DNA of 64,000 bases from assembly GCF_945859705.1 (NCBI RefSeq), contig NC_079134.1:161793718-161857717 (forward strand), given 5' to 3'. This DNA comes from Episyrphus balteatus. Its lineage: Eukaryota; Arthropoda; Insecta; Diptera; Syrphidae. The notes beneath the pieces were generated by a model. The model was not told the origin of the DNA. It worked only from the letters and a program-made list of their open reading frames with translations, and ran no database searches. A program made the translations under genes and the position numbers. Shown here piece by piece: positions 25,301-37,241 of the stretch. The first letter of the stretch is position 1, and every line of letters begins with the position of its first letter.

Positions 25301-28300
25301 ATTGCTGCTTTGTCAGACACTACACTGCTCATAGTTTGTGTCTCTTGTTGTACTTAAATGTCGAAGACGAACAATAGCATTGACGGAAAGATTGCCTCCT
25401 CTTAATCTGTTTTTCTTTTTTTTTTTGTATTCTCTTTTTTTTTTTTGTAAGAGATTCGATGGACTTGTCGGGTCGGTTTCGTCAATATTCGTATGATGTT
25501 CATTTTAGTTTGACTTTTTTATATTTTGACACACATAAGAGGTCAGTAAGAAGATGCAATGAGTCATCATTAGCAGATATCTTTTGCGTCATTTAAAATT
25601 GAGAACTTTCTCTATTATGCAATTTTTGTAATTTCCGAATTGACTGCCAAATAAAATAGAATGTACAATAAATTAATGAAGATTGCGTGTGTGCGGCAAT
25701 ATAAAATAAAGTTCAAGGATCTGTGTCGGTTCTTTAAAGGTGAAACCGATTGAATGAACTAGATTGAAATGATGTATTGTATATATAAGTTAGAAAGGGG
25801 GAAATTGTTTTTGTCCGGAAGTAGGTACATATAAACTTGTTGCAAATGGACACACCACGTGGTCACGAATTGATTGTTATATATTTAATCCCCCTTGCAA
25901 TCTTGTGTTATTATTGATGTAGTTATTGAAAAAGCGAATGAGGATGAGGAGTTGACTCATTCAAGGTAGACATCATTAATGGCTTGTGGTTGAAAGGGAT
26001 ATCTTATGTTGAGACTGGATGTGAATAATTTAGTTTCTTACTCTTCAGATCTGTTAAGTAAAAAAGGTTCCCTACCTATAGGGACGAAGAACCTTGAAAA
26101 TATATTTCATTTGTAACCAACCATTTCTAAGTAGGACATTTTTACCTTTCTGTGTGAGATTTGGGTTATGAGATTGTGTCCAATCCATTGTAATCGTCCT
26201 TAGTAGCTCAACTTCCTCAAACTCTTTGAGCGGCATAACACATTATCGCTATAGCTGTGATTTCCAAAATACAGTATTTTGATTCGTAGTTAAAAGAGTA
26301 CTTGGATCTAGTAAACTTATCCACCGTATGATTTTTCCTATTCAGGTTTCTAGATAACCGCATACCAAGATAGTTGTACTCATTATTTCCAAGTTTAAGA
26401 GTAATTTCAGCTTACACTTTTTCGAAAAATCATAATTTTTGCCTTGTATAGGTTCATCTGGAGCCTCCATTTGCTGCAGTACTTAAATGCTATTGATTAT
26501 TATCAATTAGAGACTTCCAGGCGACTTCGCTAGCACTGCAATATTCCAATTTATGCAGCCCATGTTCCTCATTTGTTAAAAAAAACTTGTTCATCCCGGA
26601 TTTGTTTGATGTGGTTTTACCGAATCTTCAATGGGTGCGTTCACGTACCGATCTAAAAGTATCTGGATACCTTTGTGTTGTTGTAATCCCTTATAAAATC
26701 TCAGCTGATTGGACATATGTGTTCTGGATTCTCGTGTATCTTATGGGAGACTTGATGAACAGCTGATCCGTGTTCACAAACGTATCGTATACTTAGGTAT
26801 CTTGGTATGCGTACGTGAACGCACCCAACGCTTTTGCACAAGATTTACGATGAGAATAAAATTTGAGGATTTTTATTTTCTAGTTGAGTTCAAAAACATA
26901 AAATAAATAGTGTCAACTTCATCCGCTTCTTGCCACACCCACTTTGGTACATGATATATAGATTCCAAATGGCTTTCACGGCTTAAATAATATTAAAAAA
27001 TTTGATTTTCTAGATGAGTTCAAAACACAAGGTAGTGTCGACTCTATCCGCCACTTGCCAAATTAACTTTCGTGTACTAGATTTTAAAATAACATTTTGT
27101 AAATCGTTTGTCGTTGAATTGGAGCCTTAAAAATTCCCAACTTTTCGTTGTTTCTTCTTTCTTTTAAAAAATGGTGTTTGGATTTTTCGCCTAAAAGCGA
27201 TACATTTTTCAGATAGATTGAAATGCTACCAAAAAGTAAAAACTATTGTTAAGCTAAGATTCTTGGCACTTCTTGAAGAGAGCACGTTCTTGAAGAGAGC
27301 ACACTTTTGTTGATATTTAAGGAACAATTATTTTTTGTAATAATGTTCAAATATCTTTAATTAGTGATTTTTTTTTATCTAAAGCAAGTCTCTCTTTGAA
27401 CACATTCTGTACGATTCTTAGAATATTTTATCTGCATCTATTAACAAGCGCTTGAGTTTTCTTGGGGCAGCGAATGTGACTTTCCAGGAGTAACTTTCCA
27501 CGTAACTTGTTCAATCGAACTTTCTCCATTAAAATCAATAGATTTAACCAAATTAGATGCTGTCAACAGTCGATTGCATCGACCAGATTCGATTTTATCC
27601 AGCAAGGTGCTGAGGCCCTAGGTTATCCATTCATATCTTTGAATGCATTTGAAACGCAAAAATTTTATTTTTAAAACGACTGTCTAATTTAATTCCGCCT
27701 TCAGAAGACAATAATTGCCGTAATTTGCCCGCTTCTGTCTACGCTCTAGTCCAAAACCTGGCCTTCAATAAATCAATCTTTTGAGTGCAATTTTGGAAAA
27801 GAGTAGTTCAACACTTGATTTTCGAAAGATTGAAAAATTTGTATTTTTATAGTGTAGCGTGTATTTGTTCACGCTACACGCCAACGCAATTAGACAAAAC
27901 TAGTTTCCGACTATTACCTTTAGGAGATACAATATGCATGTTTGCTATCAGTCATTATATACCAGGTTTTTACAAGGCTCTCATCTGAGTAACCAGTATG
28001 AGAACGTTTGCTAATAAATATGTATTTACCTTGATTAGGCAACATCGAGCCTTTATATAAATGATAATTTTTTTATTCAAAATTTTATATAAACTGTGTT
28101 CATTGTAAATTGCAGAACAACTATGGTCGACCAGATGAAGTGATTGCCGCTGAAACATTAGCGAATCATATCCGATGCAACAATTCGTTTGTTCAAGCTG
28201 TCTTTCAAGCACAATTTCGATCCTCGCTGACATGTCCGCGATGCAAAAAACAAAGCAATACTTTCGATCCTTTTCACTGCATTTCAGTGCAACTACCACA

Positions 28301-31300
28301 ACTAACACAACAAGCTGTATTTGTGACTGTTTCGTATGTGAAACAGCATCCTCGCCAAGTCAAGCTTGGACTAACCGTTCCAGCTGGTTCGCCCATAGTA
28401 GCACTTCGCGAACAACTTCAAAAAGACACCGGTATTCCTAGTAATCGAATGGTTTTGGCCGATATCAGCAATCAGGGCTTCTCGAGAGTATTTTTCGATA
28501 CACAGCCAGTGTCAACACTTGATGGTCTAGATTCGGTATTTTGCATAGAAATTCCTGAAGTAGCTGGTGATGAGTCTTCAACAGAATTAATGCTTCTCAT
28601 TGCAAATGTGCGCAAACTGAAAGATGGAACTGTCGAGAGATTTGGTAAGAAATTAAAAATAATTGATTTATGAAGAAAAATTTACTTATTCTTGATTTGC
28701 AGGTGTACCATTCTGTGTGCAAGCACCGAGAGATTGCTCATATGTAGAGCTACAAAAGAAACTAATGAAAGAAATGTCTTCAATTTTAAAACCTGAAGTA
28801 TTCGCTTACAGTACAGCGCTGAGCAATATGTTCCAAATACGATTGCAGGATCCCTCCGCAGATCCCGACACTTATCTCGAGCAAGTGGAACATCCACTAT
28901 TTACCGAAATGATTGATATGGCCTTATCTGTGCTCTCCAGTGAAGCTGGTCCAGCTCATATCAAACTCCTACTTGAATGGACCGACCCAGAAGAATTCTT
29001 TGCCGATTTAACCGATCCCGTAGTTGAACATGAAAGTGTGTCACGTTTGAAAGACAATAAAACCACTGATACTGCTTTGTCGTTGGAACAGTGTCTGGAA
29101 CATTACACCAAAGCAGAAACGCTGAGCGCTGAAGATGCCTGGCGTTGTCCACATTGTCAACAATATCTACCGGTCGTTAAGACTCTTGGATTGTGGTCAT
29201 TGCCAGATATTCTAGTGGTGCACTTTAAACGCTTCCGACAACATCACGACAAGGGTGCCGATGCTGCCAAACTTACAACCATGGTTAAGTTTCCCTTGAA
29301 CTCGTTTGATATGGCGCCCCATTTGGCTCGTGGAATGGAGTCAAGTTCAGTGGATTCACTAAATAGTGAGACTACTCATAATTCATCACTTCGCAGTCCT
29401 TGGAAGAAGACTCGTGAACAACGCAATCGAGTTGAGAAAGACAACCGTGAGACGCGATATGATTTATATGCTGTTTGTTATCATCAAGGTGACACCCTAG
29501 AAACTGGTCACTATACGGCAGCTTGTAAGAATCCCTATGACCATCAATGGTATAAATTTGACGATCAGCGAGTATCTCGTGTGCCTTCAGACTCAATTCA
29601 AGAGGAAATCATTAACAACGAAGCTTATATGTTGTTCTATCAAAGGCGCTCCAGTGACAATGTCGAATGTTCGGGATCTAGTTCGACATCGGGAGATCAT
29701 TGGGTGTCGAAAATTGCTTTACCTTCGGCTACTGCAGCTGCAGCGGTAACATCGAAAATTGAAGAAAAATCCGAAGAGGCTACATCACCGGAAAAGAGTA
29801 AATCCGATGAGAATCAACAAGAAAATGGTGCAAAACTTAAAGAAGTTCAAATTCCAGAGGTGCCCCAGGTAACAACAGCAACAGTAACAACAAATACTGT
29901 GGTTGTTGTTGAGAAAACTGATGAAAATGAAGTTGTGGATATCGAGAGTATTGAATATGCCGATGAGAATGTAGAAAAACCTTTGCTTGATGAGCCAAAG
30001 ATCGATGAAGAGAAGATTATAGATGAATATATACATTTGAATGGTCATTCAGAAAAAGAGATAACAGAAGAGTCAGTTTCTGCAATGATATCTGATCCTC
30101 CTCCTCCTTCAAAATCTATTGCTTCCATATCGGCAAGTGTTTTACAAAAACTTCCACAAAAAACGACGACCACCACCAAATTGGTAACAACAACAACACC
30201 ACCAACAACGCCAAAGGAACGAAAACCAACAGCTTCCCAACCAATAGATGTCAAAAGGAGTCCCAAAGCTCCACAAGCTTCCGCTTCATCACCTGTATCA
30301 GCATCATCTTCGGTGTCTTCAACACAATCTCACAAATTTAATGGCATTAGTAATACGAATTTCAAAGAAGCCCTATCGAGTAGTTTGAAGAGCAATAGTA
30401 GCAGTATAATGGTCTCGTTGGGACATGAATTCAATCGTGGAATCAATGGTAGTGGCAGTAGTATATGCTTGAATGGAGGAAGTAGCCATTGTGGCAACAA
30501 CTTGAGGCACTCATACTCGAATAGTTCGAATTATAAGCTTAAAGAATGTACAGCAGATACGTTGTCGTCAATGTTGCGCAATTCGACGAATACATGTAGC
30601 AAAGATACGCTTATATTTATTGATCAACAGAGTCATAGTCTAATCGAAGACGATGATTCGTTTTTAAGCAGTCCATCGTTATGGGTAAGTTAAATATCAT
30701 TTTTTTCAAAAAATTCAATAGGTCTTCTGACACGCCAATGTTCGTAGTCAGGAGTCATAGCAATATCTAGTCTCTAATAATTTGTTTACTTAAATCAGAG
30801 TTATTGCTTAGTATCGGAAACTTTTTTCAGCTTGTCTGGTTTAGACCCTTGATGTTAAAAAAGAGCCTTTGTTTGTAAGACTGAATAGTCGAAATTCACC
30901 TTGGCCGTAGTGCTCACACAAATTAACTATTTAGTCTGCTTAACTTAACAATATTTTTTAGTGGAGATGCTATGTTGGATCGTGACTACTTCATTTTTAA
31001 TAAAAAAAATGTCAAACAGTGTAATAGCTTTGACAGTGTTAGAAATTTTTACTAATAGCGTTTTCGATTGGCAGTCCGGAAGCGTCCGGAATCATTCTGA
31101 AAAAATTTTATTCATACAAAACTGTCAGTTTTGTGCGAATAAAACGCTTTCAGAATGATTCCGGACTGCCAATCGAAATTACTATAACATTTAAATCTCC
31201 TGTGAAAAAAAATGCTAAACTTACACCACAGTTACCCATTTCAATAAAAGTGTTTTATACACTTTTCATCATCACTAAAATGATTTAATGGTTACATGTA

Positions 31301-32319
31301 TTTATCCAAGTTTATATGCAAGTTTTTCTTTTTTAAATAACTCTCCAAACAGAATGAACAATCAATCTAGCTGAAGTTAGAGGTGGAAGTTTTTAAACTC
31401 ATTTCCTTTATAACTCCATCCAATGAGTTGTATTGGATTATAAACAAAAAACACAGAAGCCCTGCAAGACTGCCTAGGCGATGTTCTGATGCATTTTTGT
31501 AAAGGGGGTCCAAAAGAATAAATAAAGTGTTTTGAGACAAAGAGACTTATTTTTATGGCTGACAAAGAATATTCTGGAGCATTTTCTTTCAGGGGCCCAA
31601 GAAAAAAATAAATAAATAAGATGTGTTGATGCCAAACAAATATTATTTCAAGGCTGCCAAAATCTCTCTTTTGTATAATTTCTGAACAAGGTATGCATAT
31701 CGACTTGAACTGATAAATTTCAAACATTTGAAAAAGGTTTCCAGTGCTAGGCTAGTTTAAAACAATCCATACAATTTCACACGTATTTGCTCTTCTGATA
31801 TATTAAATTGGTTTATGGTATGGTGAAATATGTATGTAGCATTCAGATAAATATTAAGGTGACCTTTAAATTTGATTATTATTAGTAGGGCCCTTTAACT
31901 TAGTTGTCATAAATAATCTAGCTTGCTACTTTGTATTGTCTTGGCATTTGGTTAGTTGACGATTTGAAGCGAATGACAATATCAAAGAAAAGTCCTTTCA
32001 AAATTCGCTATCATAAAACCTCTTTACTACCAGGAATAGTTGAATCGCTAATAAGTTTTTTCTCAAAGATCTATTAACAAGAGAACAGCTCTAGTATTAA
32101 TTAATAGCTAGACTAAAACTAAGAAACAGATTTTTCAAAAGATACGTGAAAATGTTAATGAATAAATAAAAGTAAAGTTTATCTAAAAAAAAAAATTAAT
32201 TATTAAAATTTGTTTTATTAACTTTATGATTGTATATTTCTAACATCTTCATCTTATTTTCGTTTTAGATATCCCCAGTGACGCCTCACAAACTGATAAC
32301 AGTTTCACCAAAAAATTAA
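19105..32319 (+). CDS. Usp15-31: Ubiquitin carboxyl-terminal hydrolase, USP31/USP43 type (5'-incomplete)
   Basis: A cysteine protease that removes ubiquitin from proteins. Six coding exons are seen: 19105-19302, 21641-21775, 21849-21983, 28116-28644, 28703-30684 and 32269-32319, giving 1009 residues with every junction in phase. Cys box [18 protein letters not shown] has catalytic Cys at residue 41 (19225-19227). His box GHYTA has His at 602 (29509-29511), and FDD has the catalytic Asp at 620. CPRC (196-199) and CPHC (481-484) form the split zinc ribbon of the family. A ubiquitin-like insert lies near 238-305. The tail after about 640 is Ser/Thr/Glu-rich and probably disordered. The first exon starts in phase 0 with no Met before the Cys box, so the start codon is in an upstream exon I could not find. 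The order and the insert match vertebrate USP31/43 and Drosophila CG30421. The symbol is by homology. Confidence 0.9.
19303..21640 (+). other. Protease intron (2.3 kb)
   Basis: Begins GTGAGT and ends TTTATAG. It contains one small MITE (20424-20565), and the rest is unremarkable AT-rich DNA. Confidence 0.8.
20424..20565. mobile_element. 142-bp Harbinger-type MITE
   Basis: Flanked by TAA (20421-20423 and 20566-20568). Imperfect inverted ends of about 25 bp, GAGCCATTTTCTGAATCGAA against GAGCCGTTTGCTGATACGAA. A 3-bp TAA/TTA duplication is typical of PIF/Harbinger elements. Confidence 0.6.
22941..23174. mobile_element. MITE-like element with 23-bp perfect inverted ends
   Basis: Starts ATTGAGGCTATGAGAACAAT and ends with the exact complement (23152-23174). 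The 188 bp between is AT-rich and non-coding. No clear target duplication. Confidence 0.6.
24087..24237. mobile_element. Small MITE-like inverted repeat
   Basis: Ends AGGGGCCTATTTCTC and GAGAAACAGTCCCT are inverted with three mismatches, 151 bp apart. No target duplication recognised. Confidence 0.4.
26632..26827. mobile_element. 196-bp MITE with 17-bp perfect inverted ends
   Basis: TGGGTGCGTTCACGTAC at 26632-26648 and its exact complement at 26811-26827, with further weaker pairing inside (GTATCTGGATACC against GGTATCTTGGTAT). Non-coding; target duplication not evident. Confidence 0.6.
27852..27879. other. Perfect 10-bp stem hairpin
   Basis: GTGTAGCGTG and CACGCTACAC separated by eight bases, about 240 bp before a protease exon. 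No run of T follows, and function is unknown. Confidence 0.5.
28116..30684 (+). CDS. Usp15-31: Protease exons with zinc ribbon, His box and C-terminal tail
   Basis: Two exons, 28116-28644 and 28703-30684, split by a 58-bp intron (GTAAGA to TTTGCAG) that interrupts a Gly codon. The first carries the CPRC half of the zinc ribbon and the ubiquitin-like insert. The second carries CPHC, the ILVVHFKRF segment, the His and Asp boxes and a tail of over 350 residues rich in Ser, Thr, Pro and Glu. The donor at 30685 is GTAAGT. The open frame in the antisense direction at 30045-30266 is only a shadow of the Thr/Pro-rich tail. Confidence 0.9.
30685..32268 (+). other. Last protease intron (1.6 kb)
   Basis: GTAAGT to CGTTTTAG. 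It contains the hairpin element at 31062-31178 and otherwise no structure that I can support. Confidence 0.8.
31062..31178. mobile_element. 117-bp hairpin/MITE
   Basis: Ends TTTCGATTGGCAGTCCGGAA and the exact complement. Arms continue through ATCATTCTGAAA, with a 9-bp insertion (GCGTCCGGA) in the left arm only, which partly duplicates the adjacent bases. The apex is itself a palindrome, ACAAAACTGTCAGTTTTGT. Confidence 0.7.
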
Positions 32320-33547
32320 AAATGTCAACTTTTCCTTTTTCTTATACATAAAATGTAGATTATTTTAAAAAAACTAAATTAATTAACCCAAAATATTTAT
32401 GCAATAGATGCATATATGCATGTGGTAGAAATTACGTATATAATTAAATATATACAAACAAAAATATTATTTTACAGTAGATCATTATATTACATAAAAA
32501 AACAAATGTTTATGTAAACTCATACATACAAAAAAATGATTAAAATATTTTTTTTTTTTTAAACAAATAAACAACAAATAAATGTATATAAATCGAAGTA
32601 CCGAAAGTTGATTCAAATAGTTTGTAAAAATATTAATTTAAAATAAAAAATACGAAATAGAGATATTAAAGAAAACAAAAAAAAAATAAAACAAGAAAGA
32701 TTGATTTAAAAAAAAAAAATCATTTTTATTAAATTATTACCAGAGAATTAAGAGACAAATATATAATATATATAAACAAAAATTTAATATATATAAAGTT
32801 TAAGCAAATATGTATGCTTAAATATATATAAAAAATAGTTTAGAAACCCCTCCAAAATCCAAAAATAAAAAGTCCATATTAAAAAAATAATAAATCGTTA
32901 GAGTTTCCAACGGAGTATCAATTAAACAAAAAAAAAATTATATATATATAATTATCCAAGTTGCAATTATTATTATTATAAATATAAAAACTACATATTA
33001 TAAAAATTATTATATTATAATAGAAATTATTTAGAGAAATTGTATTTATTGCAATTTTGTTGTTAGTAATAATAAAAAAAAAAAATGATTATATTATATT
33101 ATATAAACATAAAAAAATCTATTAATTGTAATTTTAATGAAAGTGTCTAAACCAGAAAAAGTGTAAAAAAAAGTTTAAGCAGGGTTCAAAACACGGGTGT
33201 GAAAACAAAAACAGAAGCAGATATTATTACTATAATTCTTTGAGTGATTCATAGTAAAAGTATTATGTATAGCTTGTCTTTAACAAAGGAAGATTAAAAC
33301 ATTTGGTTCTATTTTTAATAATTTTGAGAAGACTAAAAAAAAGACATGAATGTGTATCATTAATTTTTGTTCTTTCTCATTTAAATCTAACATTGTGAGA
33401 GGACTAAAAGAAAATACTTAGGAGCAGGCATTGAAGGATTTGGATATTTTGTTATATTGAATCGAATACGATGATCTTGCAATACACACCAAAATGTAAT
33501 TTTTGGGCGAAAATCCTCCTTCCTTGTCCTTCATATATAAATTAATT

Positions 33548-33846
33548 TATACTTACTAACTGAGGCTGACCAGCAGCGCCTCAAGGCGGCGCTACAATTC
33601 GTTGTGGATTCGAGTCTTTACTAACAATCTTCTCCAGCCAGATCTTTTCTTACCAAGCTGCTTCCAGTTTTGCATGCAAAGTTGGTTCAGGTCCCATTCC
33701 AATTGCGTGCTGAGTTAGAGTCGAAAGCTTTTCGGGCCGGAGCATTGCTGTCCATGCGCTCCACATGCACTTTTTTCAAGCCACAGATGAGTTGGTGCAT
33801 ACTTCCAGCCAAGTCCAGTCCTGCTGTTTTAAACAACTTGACTAAT
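33548..33846 (-). pseudogene. Retrotransposon C-terminal scrap
   Basis: On the minus strand a broken frame reads AGLDLAGSMHQLICGL, then HVERMDSNAPARKAFDS, and after frameshifts a WLEKIVSKDSNPQRIVAPP-like segment. This resembles the common C-terminal region of insect non-LTR reverse transcriptase proteins (pattern HVERM, PARK, then a Trp/Arg-rich block). It is markedly GC-richer than its surroundings, which supports insertion. Stops and shifts make it non-functional. Confidence 0.45.
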
Positions 33847-34654
33847 TTACGATCCATATTTACAAATAAAAGCTCGGGTGTGCTCTAAAATAACTAATTT
33901 TGCAATTTTCCTTATTTTAAAAGCCCAAAACTTACGTCTCCGAAAAAAGTATTTTTCATTTTGATACAATTTAAATGTACAATTTTTAATTTTGTATGAC
34001 CTAGTAGAAGAGCATGTTAAACTAGAGGGTTTGTTTAATGGTGTGGAAGATAAAAAGATCGGTATTCTTTTTTTAATTCTTCTTAACATCTGTTAAAAAA
34101 TTGACGTAGGAAGAGACCCCAGATTTTTTTTATTTGAATTTGATTGATATTAATATTGTTACCTGTAAAATTTCAAAATGTATAAATAAGAAAGATGGTT
34201 TAAATAGCTACATTTTTTCTTTGTATTACTTTAAGCATTAAAATAATTTTTTTTCTAAATTTTAAATTAATAATACTTGCATTGTGTTTAAATTTTTAAT
34301 TCTAAATGAATGTAAAAAAACAAAAACTTTTTAATAATTTTATTCCTCAAGCTGTATACTCAAACAAAAAATTATTCGAATTCAATTTGAAACCAAGTTT
34401 CATTTAAATTTAATTAAAGAAAAAAAAAAATTAATAAAAAAAATATGTAAAAAAAATCGACACGAAACGAATGTAGTATTTCTATTTTATCAATAATAAT
34501 TAATTTTGTTTTTGTTTTATTTTAATATTATTTACTTTATTTATGTATTATGTATAAAGTTAATATTATTGTGTGGTATGTTTGATTATGATCAAAAACA
34601 AAAATTTATTTAAAAAAAAAAAACAAAAATGTCTTTAAAATTATTGAAAAGATA

Positions 34655-34660
34655 AATAAA
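34655..34660 (+). terminator. Candidate polyadenylation signal of the protease
   Basis: AATAAA followed 20-30 bp later by GTGTTTTT. One of several possible signals. Confidence 0.35.
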
Positions 34661-34945
34661 AGAGATTAAAGGAATACTTCAGTGTTTTTATTATTTAGAA
34701 GCTTGGTAAAAATAGAAGGTTAAAGGATCTGTATACGGATAATTTAAAATTAATGTCCAAACAAATATTATTTTATTTTATTCCTTAAGTTTCTTCATTT
34801 GGCATGGGATCGGTTGACAATTTTAGAGAAAAGTAAAGGCTTATGAAAAAATTCAGTCCCGAAAACTGAAATATCAAATCAAGTATCTATGCCAATCTGT
34901 CGCAAACCATTCAATATTAACAATGATTGCTAAAGCATGTTCGAA

Positions 34946-35242
34946 CTAGGGCAAATGAGATGATTTTCCTGAAATTTGCCAAATGTGTTTCGAAATGAAA
35001 TAATTTTCACCTCATTTTCACAAAAGTAGCCAGCATTTCCTACGAACACACCCAATGCGTGTGTTCTCTCCTGTAAAGGAGAGAAGGTAACAAACAAGAA
35101 CATGGGTACAAGGAAGTGTGTGAGAAAAAAAAAAAAAAACAGTAAAACAGAGAGAAAAAAAATAATTTTTCAAACGAAATGAGATAATTTGCAATAAAAA
35201 ACTTTTTGGTGAATAGCCGAAATTATCTCATTTGGGCTCTAG
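34946..35242. mobile_element. 297-bp MITE with CTAGGGCAAATGAGAT ends
   Basis: Left end CTAGGGCAAATGAGATGATT and right end AATTATCTCATTTGGGCTCTAG are inverted with a few differences. It also contains a small GGAGAG palindrome near 35,070. No clear target duplication. It lies between the protease 3' end and the receptor gene. Confidence 0.55.
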
Positions 35243-35689
35243 TAGAAATAGCCTGTTTTGACCAGGGCAAATTAAATAATTTCTCATATTGGAATTTTCT
35301 ATGTTGGAATTAAAACTAATTTTTTTTTTCAAAAACAGTACGTATACGCCATAGGGTACATTATTTCTTCGTGAGTTTCTTGCTCTATGTCTGTATGAAA
35401 ATACAGTTAGAGAAATTTTTTCGACTTTAGAAACCAAATTAGATTTTAATTAGGTTAGATTAGAAAATAGATTTTATTACAATCATTAGTACATTTTTGA
35501 ATTCGGTTAACAAATCTTTAAAGACATGAAGATTTACTTTTCCGTATTTTTAAAGTAAAGAAAATAAAACAATTTAACTTTAATGGGTATATCTTTTTGT
35601 TTTCATTCAACATAATTTTATAACAATTATTAACAACTTTTTTTTAATTTAATATCTCTCTCAGACTGAACACTACTTAAATACACTTC

Positions 35690-37188
35690 TTAGCCATAAA
35701 TCCTTTTAAGCAATGTAAAATATGAGTATGATACATTTAAAAGTGACTGAAATGTTTCCAAATTCATTGGATGTACATTTCCAACCATCAACTGAAAATA
35801 AAATTTAAAACAGTTTTTTTTTTTTTTTGTTTATTACAAAAATATGTATTTTAAACTTACCGAACATGGTTTCTGAGCACGTAATATCAATAACATGACA
35901 AATTTTTGTGTAGGAATTTCAAATTCAAACCAATTTGTTTCATATGCAGCTGCAGCAATATTTAAAGTCTGTTGAAGTAATGCAATGTATAAATTTTTAT
36001 GTTTGATTTTTTTTATTTAAAAAATAATACTTCCTGATATAATTCGTTAGCATACCAATAAAGTGCTAAAATTTGAGCAAAAATCATCGTTATATATGCA
36101 CAAACTATTACCGCTTGAGCGAGTGAATCGACCTGAAAAAAACATAAAAGGTTAACATTTTTAAAAAGGATTGTATACTTACAATAATTAAAAGAAAAAG
36201 CAATGCGCATAGTAGTATTCCAAATGCCATAAACTCAAGGAAGAATATATAGGTTGTTAAATTGTTGACCGTTTGAATGTATCTGCAAAATAAACAAACA
36301 GTTTTTAATTGGCACCCAACGTCAGTCATACTAAAGTTCATTATTTATTGTTTTTTTTTTCTCTCACCTTATAATTGTCTTTTGGAACTTAATACACCAA
36401 ATCAACTTATTGGTGATCACTTCGTTTGAATCGCCAGGATTTTTCAAATTCCTCAATCGATATTGCAAAACTTTACACATTAAAATCGCAAACATGATAA
36501 AAGCCACAATTAAGCTGGTAAATGGAATATACATGCAACATCCCATCGGAGTGACAATCATTTGATAAACATAGAGGATTTCATAAACTGGGGTCTTGTA
36601 TTCGTTGACTCCTGGAACAATACTACCAAATGGAAGGACTAAAAGAAAAATATTAACAAATTAAAAGAAATAAAAGGAATGAAAGTTGATTCAAACCCTT
36701 TTCATTGGCAAACAAAGGATACGATCCAAATCCAATACAAGTCAATAATCCCAAAAACAGATTCAATCTTGACATATATTTTCCCATCAGGTTGGTTTCG
36801 TCCAATAGACTTTGAATATACTTCTCTCCATCTTTCTGCAAAGAGAAAGTTTTATGTTTTTTTTTGTGACACAAAAATATATTCAAGTCCTAACTTTAAT
36901 TTCATAATAAATGTATTGCAAATCTGCTAAAAAATTCTCATATTTATCTTTTTGGTGGACCAAAAGATATGCCCGAAGAATTGTATTGCTCCAAAGGACA
37001 AGCATATAAGCATTTCGAATTTTAGCATCAACACTTTCATGAGTCAAAAACATATAAGTAAATTGAGTCATATTGAGAATTGATGTTAAAGATAAACACA
37101 AGTATCTTCGCCAATTGTGATCATAAATTAGAGACCAAAATTTTAAAATTCGAACACTCATATAAACTACTTGGATTTCTTCAAGCAT
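35690..37188 (-). CDS. Or49b: Odorant receptor, Or49b-like (intact)
   Basis: Insect odorant receptor, a seven-pass membrane ligand-gated channel subunit that works with Orco in antennal neurons. Seven exons on the minus strand: 37188-36895, 36835-36697, 36638-36368, 36282-36183, 36132-36031, 35968-35861 and 35791-35690. They total 1116 nt, 371 residues, with no frame break. It starts [18 protein letters not shown], contains [29 protein letters not shown] and YWYANEL, and ends in the family C-terminal pattern [28 protein letters not shown]. These match Drosophila Or49b along the whole length (about 375 residues there). Or43a is a more distant relative. A TATAAAAG box lies 53 bp before the ATG. 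Orthology versus a lineage-specific duplicate cannot be settled here. Confidence 0.9.
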
Positions 37189-37233
37189 TTTTGGTTAAGT
37201 ACAAATTTATTGGTTTTCTTTGAAAGGAAATTG

Positions 37234-37241
37234 CTTTTATA
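37234..37241 (-). promoter_or_regulatory. TATA box of the minus-strand odorant receptor
   Basis: TATAAAAG on the minus strand, 53 bp upstream of the ATG at 37188. The plus-strand paralogue has TATATAAAAG at nearly the same distance. Confidence 0.6.

Larger units (their letters stand above)
21984..28115 (+). other. Protease intron (6.1 kb) with several MITEs
   Basis: Starts GTATGTG and ends AATTGCAG. Contains inverted-repeat elements at 22941-23174, 24087-24237 and 26632-26827 and a small hairpin at 27852-27879. No further coding exon was found, and flanking exon phases (0/0) do not require one. Confidence 0.75.
32320..34680 (+). other. Presumed 3' UTR and flank of the protease
   Basis: Extremely AT-rich, with many AATAAA-like signals from about 32,560 on. 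The best-looking signal is AATAAA at 34655-34660, followed by a GT-rich stretch. The true end cannot be fixed. A GC-rich retrotransposon scrap interrupts it at 33.5-33.8 kb, so the UTR may end before that. Confidence 0.4.

Noticed and set aside
27970..30266. Several antisense frames over the protease exons
   Set aside because: Shadows of the well-supported plus-strand exons.
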